DNA of 45,514 bases from JAKIVR01 sp035933635 (GCA_035933635.1 DASYYY010000025.1:1-45514); one strand, 5' to 3'. Positions 31,806 through 39,530 are shown, numbered from the stretch's first letter. The notes: a model not told the origin generated them from the letters alone. A program made the numbers and translations.

Positions 31806-32128
31806 CTCCGGGGCCGACGCAGCGGTTCGGACGTTGTCCAATCTGTCGTCGTTGGGCCGAACTCACCCTTGACCACATTCTCCCGAAGAAGTTCGGCGGG
31901 AACGAGTCGCCTTCTAACGTTCGGTGGATCTGCCGAAGCTGTAACTCCATCAAGGGAAGCAGGCTGCTTTCGGACGACCAGATCCGTTGGTACATCGCGG
32001 CGCAGATCCTGGCGCGTCGCCTCGGCGTCGGGGTCCGACCACCGGGCCTTGGGTTCGTTGGGCCCGGACTCGTCCTCGGCAAACTCCTAGAATTCAGCCT
32101 TTGGCGGGCGAGGCCGCTTGATGAATGA
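31802..32128 (+). CDS. HNH endonuclease
   Basis: The frame after 31802 gives LTPGPTQRFGRCPICRRWAE, LTLDHILPKKFGGNESPSNV, RWICRSCNSIKGSRLLSDDQ. This is a canonical HNH: zinc pairs C-x2-C (CPIC, CRSC), D-H-I as the catalytic His, and the final N. HNH genes are standard in casposons. No ATG, GTG or TTG exists in frame between the preceding region and the domain; the first possible codon is CTG at 31802, overlapping the upstream TGA, so start or frameshift use is unresolved (see findings). Its stop overlaps the ATG of the polymerase gene (ATGA), a coupled arrangement. Confidence 0.75.
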   Translation: MTPGPTQRFGRCPICRRWAELTLDHILPKKFGGNESPSNVRWICRSCNSIKGSRLLSDDQIRWYIAAQILARRLGVGVRPPGLGFVGPGLVLGKLLEFSLWRARPLDE

Positions 32129-34146
32129 CACTTCATGGGAATCGCAAACGAGCTTACCAGCGTGAATGGGAGCGGACACGCCGAAAGAAACGGTCCGGAG
32201 GCCGGCACGCTTCACCGGCGAAGGAAGGCCGATTTGTCTCCCTCGACGGGGAAGGGTTCGACCGAGCCGACGGTTCACACTGCTACGCGCTGCTTCAGGA
32301 TTCTCTGGGGGGATCGATTGAGGATGCGAAGGGGCTCTCGACTCTCGCATGCCTTCGGTTCATTTGCCGCGTGCGGAAACGGGCAGGAGGCCGAGTTGTC
32401 GGCGTGAGCTTCGCCTTCGACTACGACGTGAACAACATCATCAAAGACCTGCCCCGAGAGAAGCTGGTCCGTCTCTGGAAAGAACGGGAGGTCAAGTGGG
32501 GCGCCTACCGGCTCGAGTGGATGCCCCGGAAGTGGTTCCAGGTCTCCGAGGTGAACCGGGAGACGAACCGGACAATCAAAGGGACGTCGGTCCGCATCTA
32601 CGACATCTACGGGTTCTTTCAGAGCGGGTTCGTCAAAGCGTGCGAGGATTGGCTCGGGAAGCGCGACCCAGACCTCAGAATCGTTCGCAAGTGGAAGCGG
32701 CGCCGCCCAACCTTCAAGCCAGAAGACTTGCCCAGCCTACGAGAGTACAACGCGGCTGAGCTCCGGCTCATGGTCCGGCTGGCCCAAGCACTGAAGGCGG
32801 CATTCGACGCGGCCGGTATTCCATTGACCCAGTACTACGGACCCGGTGCGTCAGCGACGACGTACTTGGGACAGATAGGCGCCAAGGCGTTCATCGACCG
32901 GCACCAGCCAGTCGAAGTCGAAACGGCGGGGCGGCACGCATACATTGGCGGACGCATCGAAGTCCCCGTTTACGGCGAGATTCCCGGCCCCCTCTATCGG
33001 TACGACCTCAATTCCGCCTATCCCTCAGCGATCGTCGACCTTCCGAATCTGACCAACGGGAGGTGGATCCAGGACAAGGTGTATCGGGCGGACCTTCCGT
33101 ATTCGGTCTACCACATTTCGTGGAAGCTGCCTGGTGGTCGCCCGTTCTATCCATTCCCATGGAGGTCTCCTGAGGGCGGGATCTTTTTCCCGCCGACCGG
33201 GCGGGCGTGGGTTTGGCACCCCGAACTGACCGCGGCTATCGATAAGGGCGGGTTCTCAAAGCGAGCGATTCGAATCCTGGAGGCATGGCACTTCATCCCC
33301 GATGACTCAACGGAGCGACCGTTCCGGAAGGTCGCGGAGACATACGCTTGGAGAAAGAAGCTCCAAGGCGAGAACGATCCCGCCGAACGTGCCATCAAAC
33401 TCTGCTTGAACTCGCTCTACGGGAAGTTGGCCCAATCCGTGTCGGCGGCCGGAAAGTTCGGGGCAACCGATGGACACGCACGCAAGCCGACGTACCACCA
33501 GATCGAGCATGCCGGGTACGTCGCATCGGTCTGTCGGGCTAGGGTCTACCGGGCGGCCATGCAGAAACCTGAGGCGATAGTCGCATTCGCGACGGATGGT
33601 ATCCTGAGCCGTGAGCCCTTGGACCTCTCCACCTCGGAGGAACTCGGGGAGTGGAGCGCGGAGGAGTTCCACCGAGCGACTGTAGTCCAGTCCGGCGTTT
33701 ACCGTCTCCAGCTCGCCAACGGAAAGTGGGAGACCCATGGCCGTGGCTTCGCCGAGAAGAACCTGCCTTGGGGTCGGATCCGGCGGGGCTGGATGCAGGG
33801 CGTACGCAAGCTCAATGCGACCGGGCGCAGGAAGAGGTTCATCGGGTTAGGCGCGGCGATCCAGTGGGACGCTTGGGACCGCTGGCGGAGTTTTGAGCGC
33901 ATCCCTAGGAATGTCCAGCTATCGGCAGTCGGGAAGCGAATCGACCAGCATCCCGTTCCGGGTTGGACCCCCGAACACAACCCGGCCACGAAGCCGCATC
34001 GGACTGATGCTTACGACCCGGTGCGGCTCGAGGGCTACGATCCGGAATCTACCCCTTGGAGGCCGAAGTGGGAGGACCCGGGGGCGGAGACGGTCGAGGA
34101 TTGGGAGCTCACTTTCGAGGGAAGGACCGCTCGAGTGTTGCACTGA
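32125..34146 (+). CDS. polB: protein-primed-type family B DNA polymerase
   Basis: 673 residues from ATG 32125 (ATGA overlap with HNH). 3'-5' exonuclease motifs: Exo I SLDGEGF (D41, E43), Exo II FAFDYDVNNIIKDL (D101, N103), Exo III near YNAAELRLM (Y208, with E212 where Asp is common). Polymerase motif A YRYDLNSAYPSAI (D294), motif B ERAIKLCLNSLYGKLAQ (K425, N429, Y432, G433), motif C AIVAFATDGILS (D491), where the usual D-T-D-S is A-T-D-G. Small size and D-x-N-S-x-Y-P-S are typical for protein-primed/casposon PolBs, which replicate the linear element from a terminal protein. Basic N-terminal 30 residues. The priming protein is not identified. Confidence 0.88.
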   Translation: MTLHGNRKRAYQREWERTRRKKRSGGRHASPAKEGRFVSLDGEGFDRADGSHCYALLQDSLGGSIEDAKGLSTLACLRFICRVRKRAGGRVVGVSFAFDYDVNNIIKDLPREKLVRLWKEREVKWGAYRLEWMPRKWFQVSEVNRETNRTIKGTSVRIYDIYGFFQSGFVKACEDWLGKRDPDLRIVRKWKRRRPTFKPEDLPSLREYNAAELRLMVRLAQALKAAFDAAGIPLTQYYGPGASATTYLGQIGAKAFIDRHQPVEVETAGRHAYIGGRIEVPVYGEIPGPLYRYDLNSAYPSAIVDLPNLTNGRWIQDKVYRADLPYSVYHISWKLPGGRPFYPFPWRSPEGGIFFPPTGRAWVWHPELTAAIDKGGFSKRAIRILEAWHFIPDDSTERPFRKVAETYAWRKKLQGENDPAERAIKLCLNSLYGKLAQSVSAAGKFGATDGHARKPTYHQIEHAGYVASVCRARVYRAAMQKPEAIVAFATDGILSREPLDLSTSEELGEWSAEEFHRATVVQSGVYRLQLANGKWETHGRGFAEKNLPWGRIRRGWMQGVRKLNATGRRKRFIGLGAAIQWDAWDRWRSFERIPRNVQLSAVGKRIDQHPVPGWTPEHNPATKPHRTDAYDPVRLEGYDPESTPWRPKWEDPGAETVEDWELTFEGRTARVLH

Positions 34147-34151
34147 CCCGC

Positions 34152-34157
34152 TTTATC
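34152..34157 (+). promoter_or_regulatory. TATA-like box (TTTATC) for the HEPN gene
   Basis: TTTATC lies 26-31 bases before ATG 34183, fixing the start there rather than at the TTG 34171. Confidence 0.5.
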
Positions 34158-34182
34158 TTGGGGTATTCATTTGCGCGGGACG

Positions 34183-34848
34183 ATGCCTAAAGTCCCCGCG
34201 GATGCCCTCGAGCAAATCGACTCCGTCCTCAAGCGCGTCAAGCAGATTCAACAGCAGCCCACGTCCTCTGTGAATCTGCACGAATTGGAAACCCTCGAAC
34301 TCGCCCTGATACGACGACTCGCCCCCATCGGCACCACCTATCGGGATCTTGCGGAGAAGGTCGTGGAGGCGGGCGCCAAGTTACCCTTTAGCCACCCCTC
34401 CCGAGGTCCCCAAATCACTCAGCCGCTTCGAGGAATCATCCTGGGGTTACGCCACGACTACGAGGGAGGGTTCGTCTCCACAGTAGAAGAATTGGTACAT
34501 GGTTCACTGTTCGCCGACTTTCTCGCCATGGCAACGTACCTCCATGCCGAGGGATACAAGGATCCGGCCGCTGTACTGGTTGGCGGCGTCTTGGAAGAGC
34601 ATCTTCGGAAGCTAGCTGGCAAAAACTCCATCTCCCTGGAGGATACGCGGGGCCGTCGGAAAGCCAGCGCACTGAATGACGACCTGTTCAAGGTAAAGGC
34701 TTACGGATCTCTTGACCAAAAGAATGTCACTGGCTGGCTGGAAATCCGGAACGATGCCGCTCATGCCGATTGGTCAAAGTACAACGCACAGCAAGTCGGG
34801 TTGATGCTCCAAGGCGTTTCGGAGTTCATAGCACGCCTGCCTGCTTAG
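34183..34848 (+). CDS. HEPN-domain protein
   Basis: 221 residues, MPKVPADALEQIDSVLKRVK onward, helical throughout. The C-terminal domain contains PAAVLVGGVLEEHLRKLAG and ends WLEIRNDAAHADWSKYNAQQ, where R189-N-D-A-A-H194 is the R-x4-H motif of HEPN RNases and toxins. HEPN proteins cleave RNA in toxin-antitoxin and abortive systems; this activity is inferred from the motif. It has its own leaderless promoter and is not part of the polymerase operon. Together with the kinase-fold and winged-helix genes it forms the right cargo of the casposon. Confidence 0.6.
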   Translation: MPKVPADALEQIDSVLKRVKQIQQQPTSSVNLHELETLELALIRRLAPIGTTYRDLAEKVVEAGAKLPFSHPSRGPQITQPLRGIILGLRHDYEGGFVSTVEELVHGSLFADFLAMATYLHAEGYKDPAAVLVGGVLEEHLRKLAGKNSISLEDTRGRRKASALNDDLFKVKAYGSLDQKNVTGWLEIRNDAAHADWSKYNAQQVGLMLQGVSEFIARLPA

Positions 34849-35100
34849 GCGATTTCTTCGGCCGACCGTTGCTCGGCGGCCAACCGTAGCGGGGGCCGGC
34901 TCGAGGCGCCAAGCCGGATGAAGATCGGAAGTCTGGGACCCGGCTGTCTGGACCTCAATCGCCACGTCCCCCGGGCCTAGCTGGACGCGTACTCCGGAGT
35001 CTTCGAGAGCTGGGATCGGGGGAAGAGCGTACGACATGAGGGAAAGCTAGAAGCCCCTAGTCGGCCTATCATCCTCGGGTACAGGTGCTAGGTGGCCGCC

Positions 35101-35472
35101 ATGTTTTCGTGGGGGAGTAAGCCTCCGTTTAGCCAGACGATGCGCCCGCGAAAGTTTGTCACGGCCGTAGTTTCGAGGGTTAAAGACAAGTCAAGCCAAC
35201 GCCCCGACTCAGCGCATCACATTTACAGCGTTCGCGTAGTCGATCCTCCCATCTTCCAAATGAACACTGAAGTACGAGACAAGCTCGCCCTCGGAGACAT
35301 GACGTTCAATCTCGGTTCATTCTACTCTGAGGACCTCTACAATGCCAGCCCGACCCTAGTCCAAGCTGCGTTGAAGGGAGCGATCGAATCAGGCGCCCGC
35401 TCGTTCGAGGTAAAAGTCTCGGAGGAGGCTGGTGGGCCCTGGGAAATCATCCGGGTCCATCTACCCGACTGA
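35101..35472 (+). CDS. hypothetical protein
   Basis: 123 residues from ATG 35101 (MFSWGSKPPFSQTMRPRKFV). The sequence has balanced composition (FVTAVVSRVKDKSSQRPDSA, IYSVRVVDPPIFQMNTEVRD, LVQAALKGAIESGARSFEVK) with alternating strands and one helix, so a small alpha/beta domain. A TATA-like CCTATCATC is about 30 bases upstream. The 3' end overlaps the convergent kinase-fold gene by 12 bases. No family recognised. Confidence 0.5.
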   Translation: MFSWGSKPPFSQTMRPRKFVTAVVSRVKDKSSQRPDSAHHIYSVRVVDPPIFQMNTEVRDKLALGDMTFNLGSFYSEDLYNASPTLVQAALKGAIESGARSFEVKVSEEAGGPWEIIRVHLPD

Positions 35473-36246
35473 TTGCGCTGCTAGGCTAAGCTTCTCAGAC
35501 GTCGGCAAATCGATCCACGCCGCGCTGCGGTCGATGTACCCCGGCTCGACGCCACGATCGCGCATCTGCTGGAGCACTTCGGTCCTCTTTGAAACAAGTA
35601 GAGTGTTACCGTCCAAGATCCCACACGCGAGTACCTGTCCGAGAGGGTCACTCGAATCCTGTCGCCATGCGGCCCCGTTGAGCCCCCCGAATGCCTTGGC
35701 GAGCTGAACCTGCTCTTGGAAGTTATCCGTGGCACGGAACGAGTCCTCGAAGTCGACGTGGGCGAGCGTTCCGGACGCCACATCCCATACCACGTTCTGT
35801 GGACCCCGGTCGGTCGCCCCAATTGTTGCCGTGAAAACCGCCCAGTTACCGAGCTGCCGGAGAAACGCTTCTCTCGCCTGCACGATCGAAGCTTGACATT
35901 CTGAGACCGGTCGTGAGTTGGGTAGACCCCAGCGAATCGCGATCGCGGATCGGATGTCGGGGAATCCTAGATTTTCAGCAACCTCGATCCGACGGGCCAC
36001 GCTTGACCCTGCCATACCGACGATGCCGGCGAGGTCGTTTGCGAGAAGCTCGTTCCGGTCGCCAAGACCGCCAGCAATCCGCGTCGACGATTTGACTGAG
36101 AAGACCACGCCCTCTTTCGTCCGGATTAGTCGGTGAGTGGCGGCGTTTGCACCCGCACTGATTCTTCCGACCTCAACAACATTGTACGGAGCCCCAAAGG
36201 CCCGAGAAAGTACATCGCTGAGCGCTTCCTCGGGCGAGGGCGGCAT
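35461..36246 (-). CDS. kinase-fold protein (HipA/PI-kinase-like)
   Basis: 261 residues from ATG 36246. The N-lobe has GRISAGANAATHRLI as glycine-rich loop and FSVKSSTRI with K52, then DRNELLANDLAG (E66). The C-lobe has FTATIGATDRGPQNVVWDV (D146, N151 as catalytic loop) and LAHVDFEDSF (D165 as metal-binding Asp), in the order D-x4-N ... D-F as in HipA and PI3/PI4-kinase-like proteins. Possible role: a Ser/Thr kinase toxin or a small-molecule phosphotransferase. It lies 40 bases downstream of the winged-helix gene, a layout reminiscent of hipBA toxin-antitoxin pairs, though the first gene is not a HipB (Xre) type. Inference. Confidence 0.6.
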   Translation of the reverse strand: MPPSPEEALSDVLSRAFGAPYNVVEVGRISAGANAATHRLIRTKEGVVFSVKSSTRIAGGLGDRNELLANDLAGIVGMAGSSVARRIEVAENLGFPDIRSAIAIRWGLPNSRPVSECQASIVQAREAFLRQLGNWAVFTATIGATDRGPQNVVWDVASGTLAHVDFEDSFRATDNFQEQVQLAKAFGGLNGAAWRQDSSDPLGQVLACGILDGNTLLVSKRTEVLQQMRDRGVEPGYIDRSAAWIDLPTSEKLSLAAQSVG

Positions 36247-36286
36247 AGGTCAACTTCAGGGGGAACCCACTGAGCCTTACCGACGA

Positions 36287-36934
36287 CTAGGAGTCCCGAC
36301 CCTCGTCGACGGTGCCGGAAAGACGAGCTTCTACGAACTGAGCCCCCTGGGTAGTGACTTTGTACGTCTTCCGGGCCTGTCGGCTGGATCCGGACTTGGC
36401 GACCTGCATGATGAAGGCGGGTCGAGCGGCCATGTTCGCGCCCAACGCGTCCGTGATGTTTCGAACCGTGGTCCCGTGGTCCTTTAGGGTGGAGTTCACG
36501 TCCTGCCCGGTGGTGGTCTCCTTCCCTTTCACATGGGTCTCAAAGTAGGCGGCTAGCAGGGCCCACTGAGGCTGAGTGTCCGGGGTCCAGCGTTCGACGA
36601 GGGACACAAACTCGGCACCTCTTGGAATCGGATTCTTTTCCCCTCCGATGGGATGAGACACACCTCTTGATTCCCCCGCCGATTTCGGGCCGAAGGCCTG
36701 TTCCATCAGCACATCGATCGCTCGCTGTCGCAGGGCCAGGTCGTACTTCGAGACCGCCTGATTGATTCGATCCAGGACTGCAAGGGTGGCGTCGAGGGAG
36801 CTGGATTGAGACTGCACGTCCGGCGTCGATCCAGCCGGCTCATCCCCACGTCCTAACCGGCTCTTTCTCGGAGTACCTAACTCAGGGGCGCTCGACCGCG
36901 CTTCGTCCTTTCTTGGGTCGTTTTCGGATCCCAT
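36287..36934 (-). CDS. winged-helix protein, likely autoregulator
   Basis: 215 residues from ATG 36934. The N-terminal half is Ser/Glu/Lys-rich with a helical segment (LDATLAVLDRINQAVSKYDL, ALRQRAIDVLMEQAFG). The C-terminal domain (about 118-207) is a winged helix (PQWALLAAYFETHVKGKETT, GQDVNSTLKDHGTTVRNITD, RKTYKVTTQGAQFVEARL). A 9-bp inverted repeat lies immediately upstream of its start, suggesting autoregulation. It precedes the kinase-fold gene by 40 bases and is the outermost gene, close to the right terminal repeat. Confidence 0.55.
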   Translation of the reverse strand: MGSENDPRKDEARSSAPELGTPRKSRLGRGDEPAGSTPDVQSQSSSLDATLAVLDRINQAVSKYDLALRQRAIDVLMEQAFGPKSAGESRGVSHPIGGEKNPIPRGAEFVSLVERWTPDTQPQWALLAAYFETHVKGKETTTGQDVNSTLKDHGTTVRNITDALGANMAARPAFIMQVAKSGSSRQARKTYKVTTQGAQFVEARLSGTVDEGRDS

Positions 36935-36937
36935 GGC

Positions 36938-36967
36938 GTTACCTCAAGTGTCGTATCATGAGGTAAC
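36938..36967. promoter_or_regulatory. operator inverted repeat GTTACCTCA-N12-TGAGGTAAC
   Basis: A perfect 9-bp inverted repeat, 4-33 bases upstream of the ATG at 36934, with a TATA-like CTTAAA (minus strand) at 36974-36979. The GTTAC/GTAAC ends are shared with the cas1 operator (29367-29384), hinting at one casposon-encoded regulator. Confidence 0.55.
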
Positions 36968-36995
36968 GAGTCGTTTAAGGGTGACGGGCCAACGA

Positions 36996-37021
36996 GGGTT
37001 CGGGTGAGGGGGGATGCCCCC
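36996..37021. repeat. casposon right terminal inverted repeat
   Basis: 26 bp, GGGTTCGGGTGAGGGG then GGATGCCCCC; exact reverse complement of 23593-23618. Confidence 0.92.
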
Positions 37022-37035
37022 GATGGTACGATGGG
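37022..37035. repeat. right target-site duplication, overlapping the tRNA 3' end
   Basis: GATGGTACGATGGG, identical to 23579-23592. Bases 37032-37035 are the discriminator and last three acceptor bases of tRNA-Val. Confidence 0.9.
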
Positions 37036-37104
37036 CCGGGGCGGATTCGAACCGCCGATCTCCGCGTTGTAAGCGCGACGTCGTAACCGCTGGACCACCG
37101 GCCC
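37032..37104 (-). tRNA. tRNA-Val (anticodon UAC)
   Basis: Cloverleaf on the minus strand: acceptor GGGCCGG/CCGGCCC fully paired with discriminator A; D arm with G18-G19-like AGCGGTTA loop (one C-C mismatch at the stem end); anticodon stem TCGCG/CGCGG with loop CTTACAA, anticodon TAC; variable loop AGATC; T arm GGCGG-TTCGAAT-CCGCC. CCA is not encoded. It is the integration target of the casposon, which leaves the gene intact. Confidence 0.93.
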
Positions 37105-37127
37105 GAACTACGGAGCCGTGGTGGAGG

Positions 37128-38996
37128 TCAAGTCACTGTCGCTGCACGCCCTGCGGGCGAGTGGTTCCGGTGGCGGATCCGGACCGCAAGACCTCTCGGC
37201 AGTTGCACCATGAGAGCCCCGGGCAACGCCGCTTCCCCGACCGCCCTCACCTCTTCGCCATTCACCACCACCACGGCGTCACCGGTCCGGATCTGGGGGT
37301 CGGCGGCGCGGACTCCGGGCGTGAAAAGATCCCCCTGAAGCCGGACCTCTTCGCTGACCTCAACCGCGTACCCTGACCCGGCACCGATCCGCTGCGCACC
37401 CTGCACGGTGAGTTGGAACAGTCCGCGCTGCTCCTGCCAAGTGGCGACGTCGTGGCCCTCGGCGTCGGACAGGCGCTGGAACCAGGGTCGGCCGTGGAGT
37501 CGGATCGGCGCCGCCATCAGCCGTTCCCCGGCCGCACGACCGAACTGCATCCGGGCGATCGATTCGAGTTCGGCACGTACGCCGTCCAAAGGGGAGGCGG
37601 GGTGAGAGGTGGTTGCGGCGAGAGCGGCGCCGGCGGCCCGCCGGAGGGCGTCGGTCGCGCGAGCCGACGTGGAGCTCTCGGTCCCCTCGCGGGTCCATCG
37701 CGCGGAGGCGATCGGGCTGCGGTCCCCCCGGAGGAAGGCGTACTCCTCGGGATCGAGGTGGGCGACGACCGACTCGTAGGCGCCCGAGCGGACCAAGTGC
37801 TCGACACCGGCGATCACGGCGGTCCGCTCCGACTCGTCCCAGTCCCCGGTGACCGGGATGTCGTAGTGACGGGCCGGGAACAGGTCCTCGAGTTCCCGGG
37901 GGACCACGCCCAGCGGGCTCGTCACCGAGACAAAGTGGAGCCGTCGCGATTCCGGCAACTCCCGGACCGCCCCAAGGAAGCGACGGTGGCTCGGCGAGTT
38001 ACGGTAGGGCTTCGTGCGGGAGCACGGCAGGAGGAGGAGCACGTTCTTCGACCGGGGCGGGGCGTACCGTTCGAGGAGGCGGCGCCGGTATCGCGCCACC
38101 TCCGGACGGCGGAAGGCTTCGCGCAGCACGTACCCTCGGGAACCGGTACCGACGACCGGCGTACGCTCGTCGAAGAGCGAACCGAGCGACCCGTCCGCGT
38201 ACCGGAGCATCTCGGCCAGGGCGGGCTCGGAGGTCAGGCGAGCCTCGGCGAGTTCGCGGAGTCGTCCGGATCGGATCGTTGCCCGCACGGTGGCCATCTC
38301 GCTCGCGGTCTCCTCGACGGCGTGAACCGCCAGGTCGATCTCGCCGTCACGGGTACAGCCTCGGCAGGTGCAGCTGCGTTCGATTCGCGCCGTCCGCCCA
38401 TCCGACCGACCGAGGGTCCGGTCGAGGTAGACCCCCTCGGCGGCCTCCCACAGTGCTGCCGATGAGTCGACCAGGTCCACCGAGAGCAGGGCGAGCAGGG
38501 CGATCCGATGCGGCAGTGCGGTGCGGGGTGCCCAAAGGACCGGTGCGGCCCCCAGCCGGGTTCGGATTTCAGCGACCGCCCGGACGAACGGCTCGCCCTG
38601 ACCCCAGAGCGCCCGGGCGTTCTCGAGGATCACCAGTCCCGGGTGGCCGCGGAGGAGGGTGTCCCAATCCGGCTCGGCGAGCGGCCAACGGACCGCCCAC
38701 GCGCTGGGACCGAGCTCGGCCAGGGCACCGGGGTGGCCCGACACCTCAGGAGCGGGAACCGGGAAAGTGAACGGCCACGTTTCCGAGCCGCGACGCAGTT
38801 CGAGGGAGCGGCGGCCCGGAACTGACGGGCCGGCGGCGGTGAGTGCCAGCCGGCGGGCCGGGTCGCCGGTGGACGGGAAGAGTCCGGTCGCCCAGGCTAC
38901 CTCTGGGACGTCGATGCGCAGCGGTCCGATCGCCGCGTTGCCCAGCAGTGCGAGCCCTTCGATGCACTCGACGGTGCGCAGCGGTCCGCGGTCCAT
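37128..38996 (-). CDS. arcS: archaeosine synthase ArcS (tRNA lysine transferase)
   Basis: 622 residues from ATG 38996 (MDRGPLRTVECIEGLALLGN); the upstream in-frame part is Pro/Gly-rich and non-conserved. The N-terminal part resembles TGT (a Tgt-like barrel, with SCTCRGCTRDGEIDLAVHAV). The central DUF5591 domain contains LLLLPCSRTKPYRNSPSHRR (the P-C-S-x2-K-P-Y-x2-S-x2-H motif) that catalyses transfer of lysine to the preQ0 base at tRNA G15. The C-terminus has the PUA domain (FTPGVRAADPQIRTGDAVVV, GEAALPGALMVQLPRGLAVR). It makes the preQ0-lysine adduct used to form archaeosine. ArcS adjoins a tRNA gene but is in the same orientation without a shared promoter; host gene, not element. Confidence 0.8.
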   Translation of the reverse strand: MDRGPLRTVECIEGLALLGNAAIGPLRIDVPEVAWATGLFPSTGDPARRLALTAAGPSVPGRRSLELRRGSETWPFTFPVPAPEVSGHPGALAELGPSAWAVRWPLAEPDWDTLLRGHPGLVILENARALWGQGEPFVRAVAEIRTRLGAAPVLWAPRTALPHRIALLALLSVDLVDSSAALWEAAEGVYLDRTLGRSDGRTARIERSCTCRGCTRDGEIDLAVHAVEETASEMATVRATIRSGRLRELAEARLTSEPALAEMLRYADGSLGSLFDERTPVVGTGSRGYVLREAFRRPEVARYRRRLLERYAPPRSKNVLLLLPCSRTKPYRNSPSHRRFLGAVRELPESRRLHFVSVTSPLGVVPRELEDLFPARHYDIPVTGDWDESERTAVIAGVEHLVRSGAYESVVAHLDPEEYAFLRGDRSPIASARWTREGTESSTSARATDALRRAAGAALAATTSHPASPLDGVRAELESIARMQFGRAAGERLMAAPIRLHGRPWFQRLSDAEGHDVATWQEQRGLFQLTVQGAQRIGAGSGYAVEVSEEVRLQGDLFTPGVRAADPQIRTGDAVVVVNGEEVRAVGEAALPGALMVQLPRGLAVRIRHRNHSPAGRAATVT

Positions 38997-39045
38997 CGGG
39001 CGTCCGCCCGTATCCGGGCCGGACGGCCCGACCGGGCCCGCTGCT

Positions 39046-39396
39046 TCAGGGCTTGGGGGTTCCCTTGGCCTTGCGACCACGTGTGGCCGACGGTCCGGAC
39101 GGGAAGAATGCTTCCCAGACCGTCACGAGCGCCTCGCGGTGGTCCGCTCCGACCTCTCCGCGCCCCTTGCGCCCGAACATCGGGTCCTGGCTGTCGCGGA
39201 CGTTCCGCAGGAACTCCGAGGGGTTCTCGCTCGCCTTCTCGAACCCGTACAGGATGAGCTGGCGCAGGAAGCTCGAACGGCCCCGCCAGCCGATCCGGCG
39301 TCGGACCATCGGATTGAGGTTCCGCTTCGCCATCCGCCAGACCTCGTTGGTCGTCTTGTAGTCTCGGGCCGAGAGTCCGATCATTACCTGGGGCAT
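39046..39396 (-). CDS. small conserved basic protein
   Basis: 116 residues: MPQVMIGLSARDYKTTNEVW, RMAKRNLNPMVRRRIGWRGR, SSFLRQLILYGFEKASENPS, ending in a basic GRKAKGTPKP tail. It is helix-rich with many Arg/Lys and could bind nucleic acid (a ribbon-helix-helix-like or related fold is possible). It precedes arcS on the same strand with a gap of 49 bases, so may be co-transcribed. Not assigned to a family. Confidence 0.6.
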   Translation of the reverse strand: MPQVMIGLSARDYKTTNEVWRMAKRNLNPMVRRRIGWRGRSSFLRQLILYGFEKASENPSEFLRNVRDSQDPMFGRKGRGEVGADHREALVTVWEAFFPSGPSATRGRKAKGTPKP

Positions 39397-39530
39397 GTTG
39401 CGCTCCGCTGGGCTGGGCCCAACGCGCCGAGTTCATGAGCCATTCGTTCAAAAACCGATGGGCATAGACTACACCCGAACGGCAAGGACCCCTACAATCG
39501 GTTACGAAGTACAGATTCCGCGTTCCTGGG

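Larger units (their letters stand above)
23593..37021. mobile_element. complete casposon (Cas1 self-synthesizing transposon)
   Basis: Perfect 26-bp terminal inverted repeats (23593-23618 and 36996-37021), perfect 14-bp target-site duplications, a Cas1 with C-terminal HTH, a protein-primed-type family B DNA polymerase and an HNH endonuclease define a casposon of 13,429 bp. The insertion site abuts and overlaps the 3' end of tRNA-Val (37032-37104), as known for several casposons. The gene set resembles casposon family 2 (PolB, Cas1, HNH, HTH). All reading frames of the core are intact, apart from the missing canonical start of the HNH gene, so the element may be active. It has a left defence cargo operon (24349-29361, minus), a central replication block (30583-34146, plus) and a right cargo module (34183-36934). 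Confidence 0.93.

Noticed and set aside
34774..35037. 87-codon minus-strand frame between the HEPN gene and 35101
   Set aside because: Overlaps the HEPN gene for its last quarter, weak promoter, no domain. The first 30 residues look protein-like, so it is not fully excluded.
23593..37021. CRISPR array to go with Cas1
   Set aside because: No repeat-spacer pattern or cas2 seen; the HTH tail, polymerase and terminal repeats show a casposase.
37413..38465. 350-codon plus-strand frame opposite arcS
   Set aside because: Shadow of the conserved arcS gene.
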